Origin: Tachypleus tridentatus
Taxonomy: Eukaryota; Arthropoda; Merostomata; Xiphosura; Limulidae
Assembly: GCF_004210375.1 (NCBI RefSeq)
Contig: NC_134825.1
Location: forward strand, 64,037,558 to 64,101,557
Direction of reading: 5' to 3'
Length of the DNA: 64,000 nt
Part shown: one piece after another, positions 47,386-61,200 of the stretch
Numbering within the stretch: position 1 is the stretch's first letter
Layout: the number at the start of each line of letters is the position of its first letter
The notes under the pieces: model-generated
Told to the model about the DNA's origin: nothing
What the model saw: the letters and a program-made list of their open reading frames with translations, nothing else
Databases searched by the model: none
Position numbers and translations under genes: made by a program

Positions 47386-50300
47386 TTGGTTTAGTTTATG
47401 CAATCATTAGAAAAGAACCATAGTAACATAACTTTTGGAGCTGCTAAGTGTAGCAACCAATTCCTTTGTCTTTTTGTTCACTGAAATTGCAGAAGATATT
47501 CACTGAGTGAAATAAGGCAAAATGCTTTATTGAACTTATGATTCTTTTCCATGAATTTCTAATATTTCTGAATTAGGCTGGGAAAGTTTGCATATTTTGT
47601 GTAATATGTAAAATGCTCAGTTGGAAAGGGGTCAATCTTGAATTGCAACTAGTTGTAATAAATCTACTTTTCTTTTTATTTATACATAAAAAGTTGAAAC
47701 TGAAGATGCTTCACTGCTTCATACTGTAACTTGTGAACACATGTTATGATTGTAGTGATACCCACTCATCACTCCCTTGATGTCTTTTCAACAATAATTT
47801 TGGACTTGAACAGAAGTGACTTCACTTGCATACACCATTTTTCAAGCAATGCCAAGTAGGTCATTGCAAAATAGAGCTGTTCATCTAACCACCTCATCAC
47901 TCTTGTTTTGGCATAAATGACCTGATCTTAAATAGTATGTTAAAATTTGTTTGCTATTATGCCAGAGCATGTAAGAATTTCTTTGCAGTTTCATCTACAA
48001 CAGGACTAACACTTATTACTGGGAGATAATGAACACTGCATCACAGAGGCACCTGGTCTGTAAGAAGACAGTTAAAACCAGTTCATTGAGTTAATAAAGG
48101 CTGTGGTAGGTTTGTAAGGACAAATGCAGCATATTACATCTACTTGAATAAAGGGTTTTACTGTAAACATCTATTTGAAAAGGCAGACCATTTTTCATTG
48201 TTTAAAAATGACTATATATTTAAATGCTTACTACATTACAGAAATTCACCATTTGTGAGAGAGAATTGCATGATGGGAGAAAATAAGTTATTTCCCATCA
48301 AAAATGAATTGATTTATCAAAGTAACAAACACAATTATATATGTGTGAATACTATATTAAAAACAATTTCAAAAGAAATAATAATAGTTTAATAATATAA
48401 TCTTTTATATTGTGATTGTAAGTGTAACAATATGTTGCATGTACATGTCCGTCTTTCAGGTGAATGGGGTATTTTAAGATTGTTGTAGTTATTTTAATTG
48501 TGTTATTTATTATTCTTTCTGATTAAGATCAGTTGAATATATTTTGTTATACATTTTATTTATTCTGCCTATAATAGGCTCTTATAACATTTAAAACTAT
48601 TCTGTACAGCTGGTTTTTAGGTCCTGTATGTGGTATAAGCAGAGTTGAAGACAGTTCTTTAAGTGATCTTCCAGAGTTGGAAATTTATATCTTTGTTGGA
48701 GTTTCCAAATTATCAGTCACTCTGAACAAATCTGCCATTTATCTTATGGTTTGTGCTTCTGTGAGACAGTTTATTCCTGAAAGCCATCTTTATAAGATAC
48801 CAAAGTAAATGCTGCTCTTGTTTCTGACTCCTGAAAAAAGTAGAACTCTTCTCATTGTGCACCACTACAAGAGCTGTGTGATGATCAAGGCATTTCTTTT
48901 CTTGTGTGGGCATAATGCCCAATGTCACTGAGGAGGTTTACCAGCTTGGAAGAGCCAGTGTTGTGCCTTATAGTAACTACCAGACTTGCATGTTTTGAGT
49001 ATAGGTTGTACCTTGTATTTAGGCATTGATGAAAATGTTCTGTGCAATGGAAAGTATTATAAAACATTTCCTTGCCTATACCAGTGAACCATCCTAAGAA
49101 GTTGTAAAAAGTGTCTGGAACACATGATCTAGGAGCTTATTGTCAAAATATTATAAATTGAAAAAAATTCAGAGAAAAAATTTTGCTTCTTTAAAAACAG
49201 TTTTTAAACTTTAATTAAAATAAAAGCAACAGTAAAGAGAAACAGTATCTGTATATTCTCAGAATTGCTCTGGTTGTGATACAAATCTTTTGTAGCAGCA
49301 GCAGTTATTTATACACTGTCATACAGATTTAACTTCATACTGAGCTCTCTGATAATAGTGTATGCACTTACAGCAGATACTTCAGTTTTTGATTTGTCTT
49401 TACTATGCTGTACTGGGTTAAAAGGCAATTTCATTCTTTGTGCTGGCCATCAGCTCTCAACCTATCTAATGGAGTGAAATTCACAGTTATGGTCTGTAGA
49501 GTAGACATGTATTTTTACACAGTATATTATGCCTTCTATAATTGTATACAGTTGCATAATCAAAATGATATACTGAAACTGCATGTATTAGTTTAGTAAG
49601 AAAATTGGGTTTATTATTTCTCTCTAAGTTAATGTAACATATACAAAAATATTAATGGCAGTAGTTGATTAAAAAAAATTGTTTAAGACAGATAATTTAG
49701 ATTTACTGTTATTATTGTTTTACATATACTATCCATAACCATTTATCTGTTGATACACATAATAACAACAGCACATTTGAATTCCTAGAGGTATTTTTAT
49801 TGCACTTAGCCTTTGCAATTTCAAAGTTTGCAAGCTTGGCTTGTAGTTTGGCAGAAGAGTAGTTTTACTGTATGTTTTACTACTTCTACTGATCATCCAC
49901 TTTGACTTTTTACAGAAAATTCAATCATTGCAAGATGTTGTCTTGAAATTTATTCACATAAAAAGGTCCTTCTTGTTTGATAATCACCAGCTATGTTAAT
50001 GGTTTTTTATGCTTTACATTTTTAAGCCTTTTTACTTGCTAGTTTTTTATTAATTATACTATAATATTGTAGATGAAATCATCCATTAGCAGGTGCATTT
50101 ATGCTTTTCTGAGATTCTTCAGGTGTATTCCTTTGCATTGTCTCCTTCAACCCTACCTGACTTCAGCTGTAAATAGACATTCTATTAAACAGTTCCTAGA
50201 GATTTATTTTCTAAAATACTTGTACCTGCCTTTTCCATATATATAACATGAATCTCATTAGTAAAAGGCTGTAACAGTTCAATACCAGTTGGTATACAGT

Positions 50301-50726
50301 TGTGGGTATACAATGTGGTATACTGTTTTCATGGGTATGATTACTGTATCAAAACATTAGCCTTTATTGATTAATTTGTCTCTCTCAGAATAAGTTGTAT
50401 TGTACTGCTGCTATAAAGAACATTAGATTTTTAAAGGTGTTTTTTCAGATTTGTGTGCAAGATTACTGATGTGAATTTTTTCTTTGATTACATTAATTTA
50501 GCATCGAACTATTTATCCTTTTTTTCATGGTACAATGTCTAGTACAATATTTTGGCAATTTATATTAGTTACAGTGCATTTGAATACAGGGAAAATGATA
50601 TGGTAAATTATTAACTCCCAATCAGAGCAAAGTCTCTTCTTAGATCAAAAGGAGTGGTCTACATGTTAATGAGTATAGTTAAGTAAATATACTTTCCTTA
50701 CATTTCTGTAAAGATCAGAATGCACT
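47386..50726. other. no gene recognised
   Basis: AT-rich. 47750-49090 is slightly less AT-rich and may contain old repeat DNA. Short ORFs lack known motifs. Confidence 0.5.
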
Positions 50727-50990
50727 GGGGGCATGGCCTGGCCTGGCTAGATTGTTAGGTCGCTCGACTCCTAATCTACTGGTTATAAGTTTGAATCTTC
50801 ATCCCATCAAACGTGTTCACTCTTTCAGTTGTGACAATCTATCCCACTATTCGTTGGTAAACGAGTAGCCTACGAGTTGGTGGTGGGTGGTGATTACTAA
50901 CTGCCTTCCTTCCCTTTATTCTTACACTGCTAAATTGGGGGTGGCTTGCCTTTGTGTTACGTTGATCAAAATTCAAACAAAACCAGACCA
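50727..50990 (+). repeat. SINE family A copy 5 (tRNA-derived)
   Basis: The head is GGGGCATGGCCTGGCC with TCGACTCCTAATCTAC, the body has ACGAGTAGCCTACGAGTTGG and GGTGGTGATTACTAAC, and the end is an AACAAAACC-rich tail. The tail is shortened compared with copy 4. Confidence 0.82.
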
Positions 50991-52326
50991 GAATGCATTG
51001 TTTCATCAACTGGGTACTTTTACTCTTTAGGATATTTATAGTTCTCAACCCAGTATAATGTTGTAAGGCTTGGTTAGACCTAAATCCATACATATAGGCC
51101 AAACTCATTAAGAAAAACAATCTCTACATGGAAATCATGGGAAAATTAAAAGAATAAAACTAAATATCTTGAACAATCTAACCAGTACTATTAATTAAAG
51201 TAACATTAAAGAAAGAACAATGTGAGGCATAGTGGGAGATAAGCAGTTTTGGGCTACATCTGTTTCTGTATTAGAGATTTAGTTATGCACTTTATAGTTT
51301 TGATTGGATATCCATCATTGTTTCCTCTACAATTTATTAATATTGTTTATTCATGAACACTATTCAAGTTTTACACTATTTACCCACCTCTTTATGTTGT
51401 CAGAGAAGCTTTTGACACATGGTAATGTATCAGTGTGTCTCTATCTTTTTTATACTTTTTTTCTTTGTGTTTATCTCCATTTTCTTTAAAAGGAAATTAG
51501 ATTTAGTAATATTCCTCTGTGTCCAAGGCCTCTAGAAGTATAAAATATATTAAAACTATGAGCATAATGGCTATCCAAAGCTCTGTAATGCCACAGTTTT
51601 TCCACTATTGCTTTTTATATTGGAAAAGATTGCTGTAGAATAAAATGGAATGTGTAATATTAAAATAATGGAATATAAACAGATGTGCAAACAAGAAAAG
51701 TAAATTAATTAAATTAATTGAATGATGATAAACTGGCATAAAGTGTGTCAAAATCAAGATACCAAAGATTGAATCGTTTATCCTGCCATGGCATACAGTC
51801 CTTCTCATGACTTTCCTAAAGATGGTAGCACATTGGCAACTGAAATATAGGATAAAACTAATTAGTGTTTAATGTATACTTAAAGCACCTTATAATTCAA
51901 ATAGGTGATCATAAAGGCTTTTAACTATTACAGCAATTGACTTTTTCAGTATTTTTTTTCTAGTCAACATTTTCTATTTTCAGCATAAACATTATCAAGT
52001 TTTTTAAATGTATTTATTTAGTAATTGGAGTTTTAATTTCATAATTAGGTAGATTGTATTTTATGAATATGAATTTTTCAAAAAGTCACTTTTCAAGATT
52101 CTGATGTGTATCATAGTTTAAATTTATTGATTTCTTTATATTTCATTAAGTTAAAACAGTGCTACACATCAGTATTGAAAACATTTTCTCCTGTATTGTG
52201 AACTAATTTCAAATTATATAAATATTCCTTGTACATTTAACTATCATTGAAAAACAGTTTTATTTTGTTTTATAAACTTAAACCATAAACAGTAATTTAA
52301 TGATTTTATTATTTTAGTCCAACATT
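50991..52326. other. no gene recognised
   Basis: AT-rich sequence between the SINE and the inverted Tc1-like element. Nothing else is visible. Confidence 0.5.
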
Positions 52327-52328
52327 TA

Positions 52329-53858
52329 TAGTGCCTTGCAGAAATATTCACTTCCTACAAATAATGTCATATTTTAGGAAATACAAATATGGTAATCAAT
52401 TTTTTAATGAAGCTGTTTTTATTTAAAATGCTAATGGTCAAACTTAACACTGTTGTGTGTGAAGGAGGTTGAATTTCAGCAAAACCTGCAATGAAATGTA
52501 TAAATTGAAATGTGCTGTTTGCATACGTATTCAGCCCCCTAAGTCAGTACTTGGGTGGAAGCACCTTTGACAGTAATTGCTGCTTGAGTCTTTTTAGAAA
52601 TGTCTCTACTGGCTTTGCTCTTTGGGATGGTGTAATTTTTTATCTATTCTTCCTGACAAAGTTCCAATTCTGACGTGTGTTGGGGAACATTGATGGACTG
52701 CTCTCTTCAAGTCTCACTATAAATATTTTATTGGACTCATGTCAGGACTTTGACTGGGCTGCATCAGGACAGCCACTTTATTCTTTTGAAATCACTCCAA
52801 TGTGACTTTGTCCTTGCACTTTGGGAAATTGTCCTGTTGAAATGTGAATTTTTGATCCAGTTTTAGATTCTTGGATGACTCAAGGTTTTTCTCTTTTAAT
52901 ATCCTTATACTTTGTATTGTCTGTTTTTCCCCTCAGTCTTGACAAGCTTTCCATTCTATGCTTATAAGAATCATCTCCATGATGTAATGCTGCCACAACC
53001 ATACTTAAAAACTGGGATGTTGTGGACTGGATGATGTGCTGTGTTGGACTTGCATCAGATCTAATGTTTGTAGTATCATTTATATGCTTTGTTGCAAACT
53101 CCTTATGAGATATAAGATGACTTTTTCAGTAATAACTTCTCTCTTGTTACTCACTCACACAGGCCAGCTTTGTTTAGGGATTGGTATATTGTCAAAGTAT
53201 GAACACTGACTTTCACCTCAGACATGGAACTTTGCAAATCTTTCAAAGTCACTGTTTGGTTCACAGTGACTTTCTGACCAGTTTCTTGCTTTCTCAGCAA
53301 GGGTAGTCTGATCTGGATAGTGAATGGGTGGTACATAGCAATTCCACTTCTTAAAGTTAGAATTCATCATTTTCAAAGTGGGATAATCAGTGACATTGAA
53401 ATGTTCTTGCAATCTACTTCTTATCAGTGATTCTCTACTACTTTATCCCTGACTTCTTTGGGAAGCTTCTTTGTCTTCATGGTTGGTTTGTCTTATCTCT
53501 ACATAAATTGTGACTTGAGCAGATGAATTTACTCTGAAATCAAGTTAAACCACTTTGATTACACACAAAGACTATTACACTAATCTTGTGACCTTTCAAA
53601 CTAATATTTTGCACCTGAAATGATTTAGGGTTGCCATAGCAAAGGTGTTGAATATTTATGCAATTGAGAATATTCTAATTTTCTTTGAAAAATCTAACTT
53701 ACTTACATAACATAATGTCTGTTTTAGATTTCTCAGGTTGGAGTGGATTGTGTAGGTACTAAATATAAAATCCCATTTGAAAGTTTCATGATTGCAATCT
53801 TGGACCACAACCAAATGTGGAAACTTTGCAGAGGACTGAATGCTTGTGCAAGGCACTG
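52329..53858 (-). mobile_element. Tc1-like transposon on the minus strand, decayed
   Basis: Inverted ends AGTGCCTTGCA (left 52330, right complement near 53850) lie next to TA (52327-52328 and 53859-53860), enclosing 1530 bp. The minus strand starts MKTKKLPKEVRDKVVENH at 53480, then stops, and later shows TFQQDNFPKCKDKVTLE, QPSQSPDMSPIKYL and DLKRAVHQ with several shifts. AGTGCCTTGCA is a common Tc1 terminal sequence in animals. It is older than the element at 28865. Confidence 0.85.
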
Positions 53859-54231
53859 TATAATACTGTATTGATATGAAACAATTTAGACTTGTATATG
53901 TAATACAAAATGAGCAAAGTGAAATTATACAGACAATTTGCTTGAGAATTTAAGTTAAGTGTTTTAGATCACTTTTGTGTCTGTAATTATGGTGTGGTCA
54001 CATGTTGAATCTTTCTAAAAACAAAAATTTTTCTGGGAAGAGTTTGAATCTTGTTAATGAAGAGACTTGTATGGTTGACTACTGGTTCTTATTAGTCAAG
54101 AAACCTGTTATGTGATAGGTTAGTTTTTTGATTAGTGTAATCCAGATATTGCTAGTTTGTTTTTTCATCTCAGTTTAGTGCTTGTTTTTGTAATTTGGTA
54201 ATTTTTTATTTCTACTGGTTTTGGCTCCATC

Positions 54232-55554
54232 ACTAACTCATCTTTTATTCCACTCTATTGTATGTTACAGAACAGCAGCTTTTTTCTGTGATGACAGAAG
54301 CTGTGGGTTTTGTTAACCCATTTATCCATTTTTTTTGGGGGAATACTACTTGAAAAGTAAAGTTACTTGTTTAATAACTCCTAACTGTTTATTTCCTACT
54401 GTGTCTTCACTATGGTTGTAACGTCATTGTTAGAGCCAACAATTCTATGTTGTATCAACAAACAATTCAAAGATTAATGTTATTAAAATAAGCCAGTGTT
54501 ATTGGATGAAATTTCCAGTGAATGCACTGTCTTTAATTCTGTTATATATGAATATAATATTGCAGAGAAGGATCAAACTTTTTTTTATTCACACTAACAG
54601 GCAAGTATAACTTTTTTTTATATAACCTTCTAATATTGTCTTTTTGTTATACCTGTATCCATTCCTGTTATATGTAGATATTGACTACTATGATATAATT
54701 TCATGAATACTAATATTATTTTCATTATTCATAAAATGATTTTATTAATAAAGTGTGGTGAAGCATATAGAAGTTATGGACGTGATCATGAATCATAATT
54801 AACTTTTCAGTCCACTGTAACTAACGTGATCTTCACATGTATTTTTTTCTCTTTGAATCTTGTTAACCCAGTTTCACCACACCACTACTCCATGACTTCA
54901 TCACCAAGACTAACACACTCTCACCTGATGCTTTCAAGCAAGACAAACAACTTCCAGCCAAATTCTCCAGCCAGTTTAGCACAGTTAGTAAGCCATATCT
55001 TTTGAATTAATTTTCAAGATCTCCACTAACAACTTTTCAATATTTGGTGTCCTTTGCCAGTTAAGAAAAACCCATCCTTCAGGTGGCTCGTCTATAGTGG
55101 TAACTTGATTGTTTATGTGTTTTTATTTTCTGTATATGTTAGGCCGTATGCTGAAACTTCAGCTTAGTACTTTTATTCAGTAGTATAGTTGTTGCCTCTT
55201 CTTACAGTAGATAAATTCTAAAGACTGTTAACAGCATCAGTTGCTTTCTCATAAACTAACTCAATTTTTGTATTTGGAAAATGAGTGCAAGTTGGACCAT
55301 TTGGACAAGCTTTTATCTAGGATCCTGTTAATAAAAACTGTAAATTCTTCATGAAACAAATCATGAAATTGGATATTTGTGCTAACGTATAAATAATTTG
55401 TTAATGTATCTTTACTTAATGGAAAAAAAATCACATTATATTGTCACCATTGTTGTAATTTTTAAACCTTGTTTATTATAGCTTTAAATTCCAAAATATA
55501 GAATTCTGGGTGAATTTTTCAAGTACTTGAATACTTTTTTTAAATACAACTAAC
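54232..55554 (+). promoter_or_regulatory. cluster of ACTAAC (quaking/HOW response core) hexamers
   Basis: ACTAAC occurs at 54232, 54593, 54820, 54909, 55025, 55255 and 55549, with ACTAAT at 55579. TAAC half-sites are nearby, for example 54864 just before the acceptor of the candidate exon at 54872. ACUAAY plus a nearby UAAY is the established binding element of quaking, GLD-1 and HOW. Whether it is bound here is inference. The copy at 54820 could equally serve as a branch point. Confidence 0.45.
54872..55005 (+). CDS. candidate alternative terminal exon of how
   Basis: A strong acceptor (pyrimidine tract then ttaacccag) precedes a segment that, joined to the exon 6 donor in phase 1, stays open for 43 codons: VSPHHYSMTSSPRLTHSH... 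to QLVSHIF and TGA at 55003. The peptide is rich in Ser, Pro, His and Asn and lacks the nuclear motif. A donor-like gtaagc at 54988 could make it an internal exon. Seven ACTAAC hexamers surround it. I recognise no homologue. An open stretch of this size can occur by chance. Confidence 0.35.
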
Positions 55555-57254
55555 AGTATGTTAGTTGTTACTCCAAAAACTAATCTGATAGTTTGTTGTC
55601 CCCCTTCCCCCAGTCGATGAATAGTATGTGCACAGTCATACATCTAGCTGCACTTAGATTGTCATTCATAATAAGCAAAACAGTATTTGTGTAAAAGCAT
55701 TTTCATTATAATTCTCCATGTTAAATATAAGGTTACACTTATGCAGCTCAAACATAATGTATAATGTGATTCCAGATTTTGTAATAAAAGCAAGCTGGTT
55801 TTCTACAACAATAACAGGTTATAAAAAAATTATAAAATAGACATAAAACTTTATTTTGTTTTTTTCAAATGTAGTGAGCTTAAAAGTGGGTTTTGTGTTC
55901 CATAGTCATTGGTTTGTGGTGTGGAAGATACTTGTAAGTGTTCGTTAAGATGTGGCAGCTGCCAACATGACAACCAGTAAAATGTTATGTAACTAAGAGA
56001 TGTCACAATGTTGGAAAATGTATTTGTAGGGTCACATTTATACTTTTAAATTATGAAGTGTTTGTTTTAATATTTGTATTTGAAGTAGAAAATGGATTTT
56101 TTTGAAACTTATAAAACGTTGCCAATTGTATCAGCACTATAAACTGAAATTTAGATGTTTTTTCTGTAGTTGTAGTTTATTGTTTTTTATATATTTGTTA
56201 AACCTTTCATTTTATGCTCACTGAACAAAGTAAAGTACTTACTTGATAGTATTAAACTAACAATGTAAGGATTATGAGGATAGTTGTGAATTAACCATTT
56301 TTGAACTTGCTGGCTACTAGTGTAGTTAATAAATAACGTTGCAGCAAGAGCCCCTCCAAACAGACGTCATTATGTGAATGATATTTACATACAATTTAAT
56401 ACACCATGTTTATTGGTAAAAGGAATTGGTGAATATATTACACATGCAGAACAATAAACAAAACAACAACTTGTGATTATAGTGGTTAAAATTTCCTCTT
56501 TTTGTCAGTTTGATACACTGGTTTTTATTTAAATACTTATATCCATTAACCCAGTATCTCTACACAAGATAGTCTTGTTAGCAGTATAATAAATATTGTT
56601 TAGGATAAGTATATTAAGATAGGGTTCAACTCCAAACATTTATAAACTTGTAACTTTTTTTGAAAGAGAAGGATAGATCAGCTGCAAAGTGTTTTATACA
56701 GAATGGTACTGAAACATATTTCAAAGTAGTTTTATATTTAATTATTTTGTGAATATTTTCAATTATTATCTTTATTTTACTTAATAAATAATGCATACTT
56801 GACTTTAAAGGATCATTTTAAAATTCACTGTGATATATAAATTAATTTGCATGGTTTTAAAATTCTTTTTTTCAGATAGAAAAAATACTGTTTTAAATGT
56901 AAGTTAAGGAATACTTCAGTTACAGTATTGTGATGGTTTGAATGTTCCAAAGGGTTTAAAAAAAAACATTTGAATATACTTATTGGATGATTTTTATATT
57001 GAGACATGAAGATAAAATTAACTCTTAAATAAAAAATGCAGCTTCCAGAAATTAGCTTTGATTTGAATTATAACAGATATAAGTTTTGATGCTGCTTTGA
57101 TAATAGCAAAGCAATGAAAATCAGAATTATACTGTTACCAAAACAGTTTGAATGTTAGCTGTTCAACACAACTAACTAAAACTGTAAAGTTCAAAGTATT
57201 GTAAGTAAAGTTAGAATTGATTAAGTATGTTGCAATTACTTGTTTGTTCTTTAG
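55006..57254. other. AT-rich flank between candidate exons
   Basis: Contains three of the ACTAAC hexamers (55025, 55255, 55549) in its first part, another at 56256, and AATAAA near 55329 and 55782. No further coding signal. Confidence 0.5.
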
Positions 57255-57380
57255 TTCTCAATTTATTCTCAACAAGGAAATTGTTGTGGTCGATGTATGA
57301 CAAAGGAAATAATTGGGACTTTTCACGAGAGTGGGATTAACCAACTTTGGCCATTTGTTAGACAAATTGGTTGTTATTAA
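57255..57380 (+). CDS. speculative last exon following 54872-54987
   Basis: After acceptor tttgttctttag, phase 0 (the phase left by a donor at 54988) is open for 41 codons to TAA at 57378. It reads FSIYSQQGNCCGRCMTKEII and ends LWPFVRQIGCY. The joined product would be 371 residues. No homologue is recognised. Support is only the splice signals and the open frame. Confidence 0.18.
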   Translation, partial: FSIYSQQGNCCGRCMTKEIIGTFHESGINQLWPFVRQIGCY

Positions 57381-58242
57381 CATTTAAATATATTTGATTG
57401 CCAGAAATTGTCAGGAGGTATATTTGGCTTTTTTATTGTCTTTTTATGTTTTAATCTGTTATTATTACATGTGGTTATTCTATTCATTTTGAAATTCAGA
57501 CCATACTACAATTTTTGAAAGTTTGCAATTTCTAAAATATTTAGGAATCAACAAGTTCCAAAATTTTATATTGCTTTAGCGTGAACAGAACTATTTTTAT
57601 GAAATGTGGTTTTTAGGTGTTTACTCAATTTCAAAGGCACATTTTATATTTTGTTGCTATCCTCATTTTGTTAGTACATTTTGATTTTCAAGGTAATAAA
57701 GTTCTATTAATTGATCTTATTCCAAATCTTTTAACAAAAATGATTTTTCTTACATTTACCTGTGCCATGGTATAATTAAAATCAGTAGAGCTCTTTACAG
57801 CTTTGTGCCAAACACTTCTAACAACAACTTAATTTTTGTGAAATGAAAACCGTTTTCCTTTTTTAAAATTTAATTCTAATTATTAAGTAGTTCATAGGTA
57901 CACTTAGAAATACAAAAAGTAGCATGCAGGAGTAAAAAGTTTAGTAAAGTCTTTGTTTTAAAGAACCTTTTGAAGTGTAATTTTCCATTATTTTCTCCTA
58001 CAGATTGTGCATTGGTTTAGAACTGTAAATATGACAATACTACTGTATCACTAAATGTATCATATTAACCATAGTTTCTTTCTCTCTCTAATGAAAAGGT
58101 AACATTAAATATCTAAGTATTTATAAAAAGAAATATTACATATTATATTGGCATTTAAAATGTTAATTGATGCTTGAAACTTTTGATAACAGCTATTCAA
58201 CACATGAAGTGTACTTGTCTAAGTTGTATTGGCTAATCAGTT

Positions 58243-58285
<43 letters not shown>

Positions 58286-61200
58286 TTATATTCATCAAAC
58301 TGTCTATATACTTTGCATTTTGATTTAAAATTGTGGGTAATTCATTTTTGCTTTCTCGTGTTACATGAAGTTAGTTAATTTAAAATTATCCCACTGATTT
58401 GAGTGTTAAGCTATTATCATCATCATTGATTTAGTTTAATACTCAAAATAACGTTTTGCATAATTTCTTCATAATTATTGATTTGTGTTTGTAGCCTTCC
58501 ATCTAATTAAATTAGTTGAGAGTGAAATATGAAGTTTTGTAAATATATTTAAGGTACATGAATTTTATATCACATTCTGAATTATTCTATATTTTTTCAA
58601 TCATTCTCTGGTAATCTCATTGTATTTTAATTAAGCCTTTGCATTGAAACAGCAGAATTTTTCTAGAGAAATGGACTAAGACTTCTCTCTTCCTCTCTAT
58701 TTTATTACCCATAATTATTAATGTAATTTAATTTGTGTACTGTAGAAAGCTGTAAGCTGTATTTGTGACATTTAGCATTAGGTAATGATATGTAGTTAGA
58801 GGGTGCAGTGTGTTTGTTGATAAAAGTTTAGTTACATGTATGAGTTTACAAATGTTACCACTTTTGTAACCAGAGTTTATTACTAATACCTCAGTTTTGC
58901 ATCAGAATCTGGCTGTTCCATACTTACTGAAGAGAAATTTGTTACTATTGATAATTTTGTTATATGTTGGAGAAGAAATCTCATGAGTGTATGTAAGGAA
59001 ATGGTGCTATGTCAAAAATGTGGAATTTTATACAATATGAAGCTGTGTGTATCAAGATATACCTAACTTTTTCAGTAAAGTATTTTTATGATTTTTTTTT
59101 TCTCCTTCAAAGATCAAAATACCTCTAGTTTAAAGTTTTTTGTTGTGGGTATTTAATTTTTTTATCCTGCTAACCACTGCTTTCATGTACTTAACTACTT
59201 GTTGCAATAAATTGTTTATTGTATTATAAACAGTTTCTGATTTTTTTATTGAAAGTTTAACTAGGAAACAATGGAAAATTTTAAGGAACACCCAGACTTA
59301 AAAAAAGAAAGCAATGTGGTACATACATCAAGTTGGAAAGATTTAGTTTACTTGAATGTTTAATCTTATTGGGCTCTTAGAGGTACACGGTAAGTGGATC
59401 AACTGAGATTTGTTATTTAAATTCTAAGAATAAAAACAAATTGTGATGTATGTGTAACATTCTTTTGTTTGCACTTCTAACATGAAGCAACAAAAGCTTA
59501 ACAAAATTTTTGTTAAATAGAATAATTGTAAATTTTTGTAAAATAAAATACAGAAGTGACACCTATTTACTGAGCAAGAAAGTAAAATGTTTAAATGATT
59601 ATTTCAGTGAAGGTTAGTTAACTTGATTTGTTAATATGACACTGTTAAATTTGTAATCTGGAAATTTCTAATATAATGTATATATAGACAACAATTTTTT
59701 CCACTTTTCATTCCTTTTCGGTTGGACCAGGCATTATATACTGTGGGTCTGAATATGTATGATTTACCTCCAATTATCATAAAAAATTAAAATTTTATCC
59801 ACACTTTGTGTCATGAGTTCATTATGAGTGATAGTCAAATCATTCTTTTAGAGTAGGCCAAAAAATAGTGGTTTGTAGTGTTGACTAGCTGTTTTTTTTT
59901 CTTGTCTGTCAATTCAAAATGTGGAATGAGTAAGAACAGATAGTTTTTTGTTGTTATTTTTGCAAAACTTCTCAAATAAACTGTTCATAATTATAGTAGT
60001 TGAACTGCATAAGATAACAGAAATAAACTATAACTGAGAAATTGTAATATAAATTTGGAAAAGAACAGTGTTTGTGTTCCAACAAATAATGACCAATCTG
60101 AAACCAGTACAGTGTACTCTTGGTATACATAGTCTGGAAGATTATTATGCTAAATATTTATCATTGCCTGTTTGACCACTTTATTGTAAAATGTCTGTGT
60201 TTTATGGAGGAAGTTGTCCAGTGCACTTAATGAGTATTAAGTTAGAATTTACAACTAAATACATCATAGAAACTTTTTGTCAGCTAATCTACTTCTTAAG
60301 TTGGATTGGTGGATTGGGCTCTGAGATGAATAGGTTTTCTGAAATGAAGAATGTCCCTTCATATGGGACTTGACCTGCTGTGCCCTTTAATGACTAAGCA
60401 GAAAGAGAAGCATATGAGGAATACATGTGTATGAATTGAATATTTAATTATATTTAGCATATTTATGAAACTGGATGTGATCAACTGTATAATTGTTCAC
60501 TTAAATCAGTAGATAACAATGATTTTAAAATTTGTGTTGCTGTTTGACTGTCATAATGACATTGTTATCCAACAGTTCTTTGATTAAATCAAAGATGCAG
60601 TAACCCAAAATCTTTATTATTAATTTTATTAGCAGAACTTTTTTGATATATTTTAACATATATTATTTTTCATAGGTCAAGATTGGTTGCAGTGGTCACA
60701 GTTATGGTAATGTATTTACTTGTGAAACATATGAGAAGGCCTTGTATTATGTTCCTAAAACTTTTATTGCTACGTTTCCAAAAAAGGAAGCAAAAATGAT
60801 TATTTTTAGATGTTATTGATGACCTCAATTAACTTATAGATAGTTAGCAAAGCTGGCAGTGCTAGCTCCAAGTTTCCAGTGTATGTAAAAATCTATTCAA
60901 AAAACTATTATCTGTGCAAAGGATCGTTAGAAACAACTGTAAACAGCACCTATAACTAACTATTGTTTGACAGCATAGTATGATTTGACCATCACTCAGG
61001 TGTATTGATTTCTCCCAGGAGTTATTCTGTGTTTTATAGGATAACAGGATGTGTAACAGACAGTGTGTTATGGAGTAAATCTAAATTTTCTCACTCTAAA
61101 TAAGCTCTAAGAATGAAAGAGACTGGGAACAAAATAATAATAAAAATATCTTTATTTGATATTCAGAAACAGTTAAGAATATGTTTCGACAAAAGACAAC

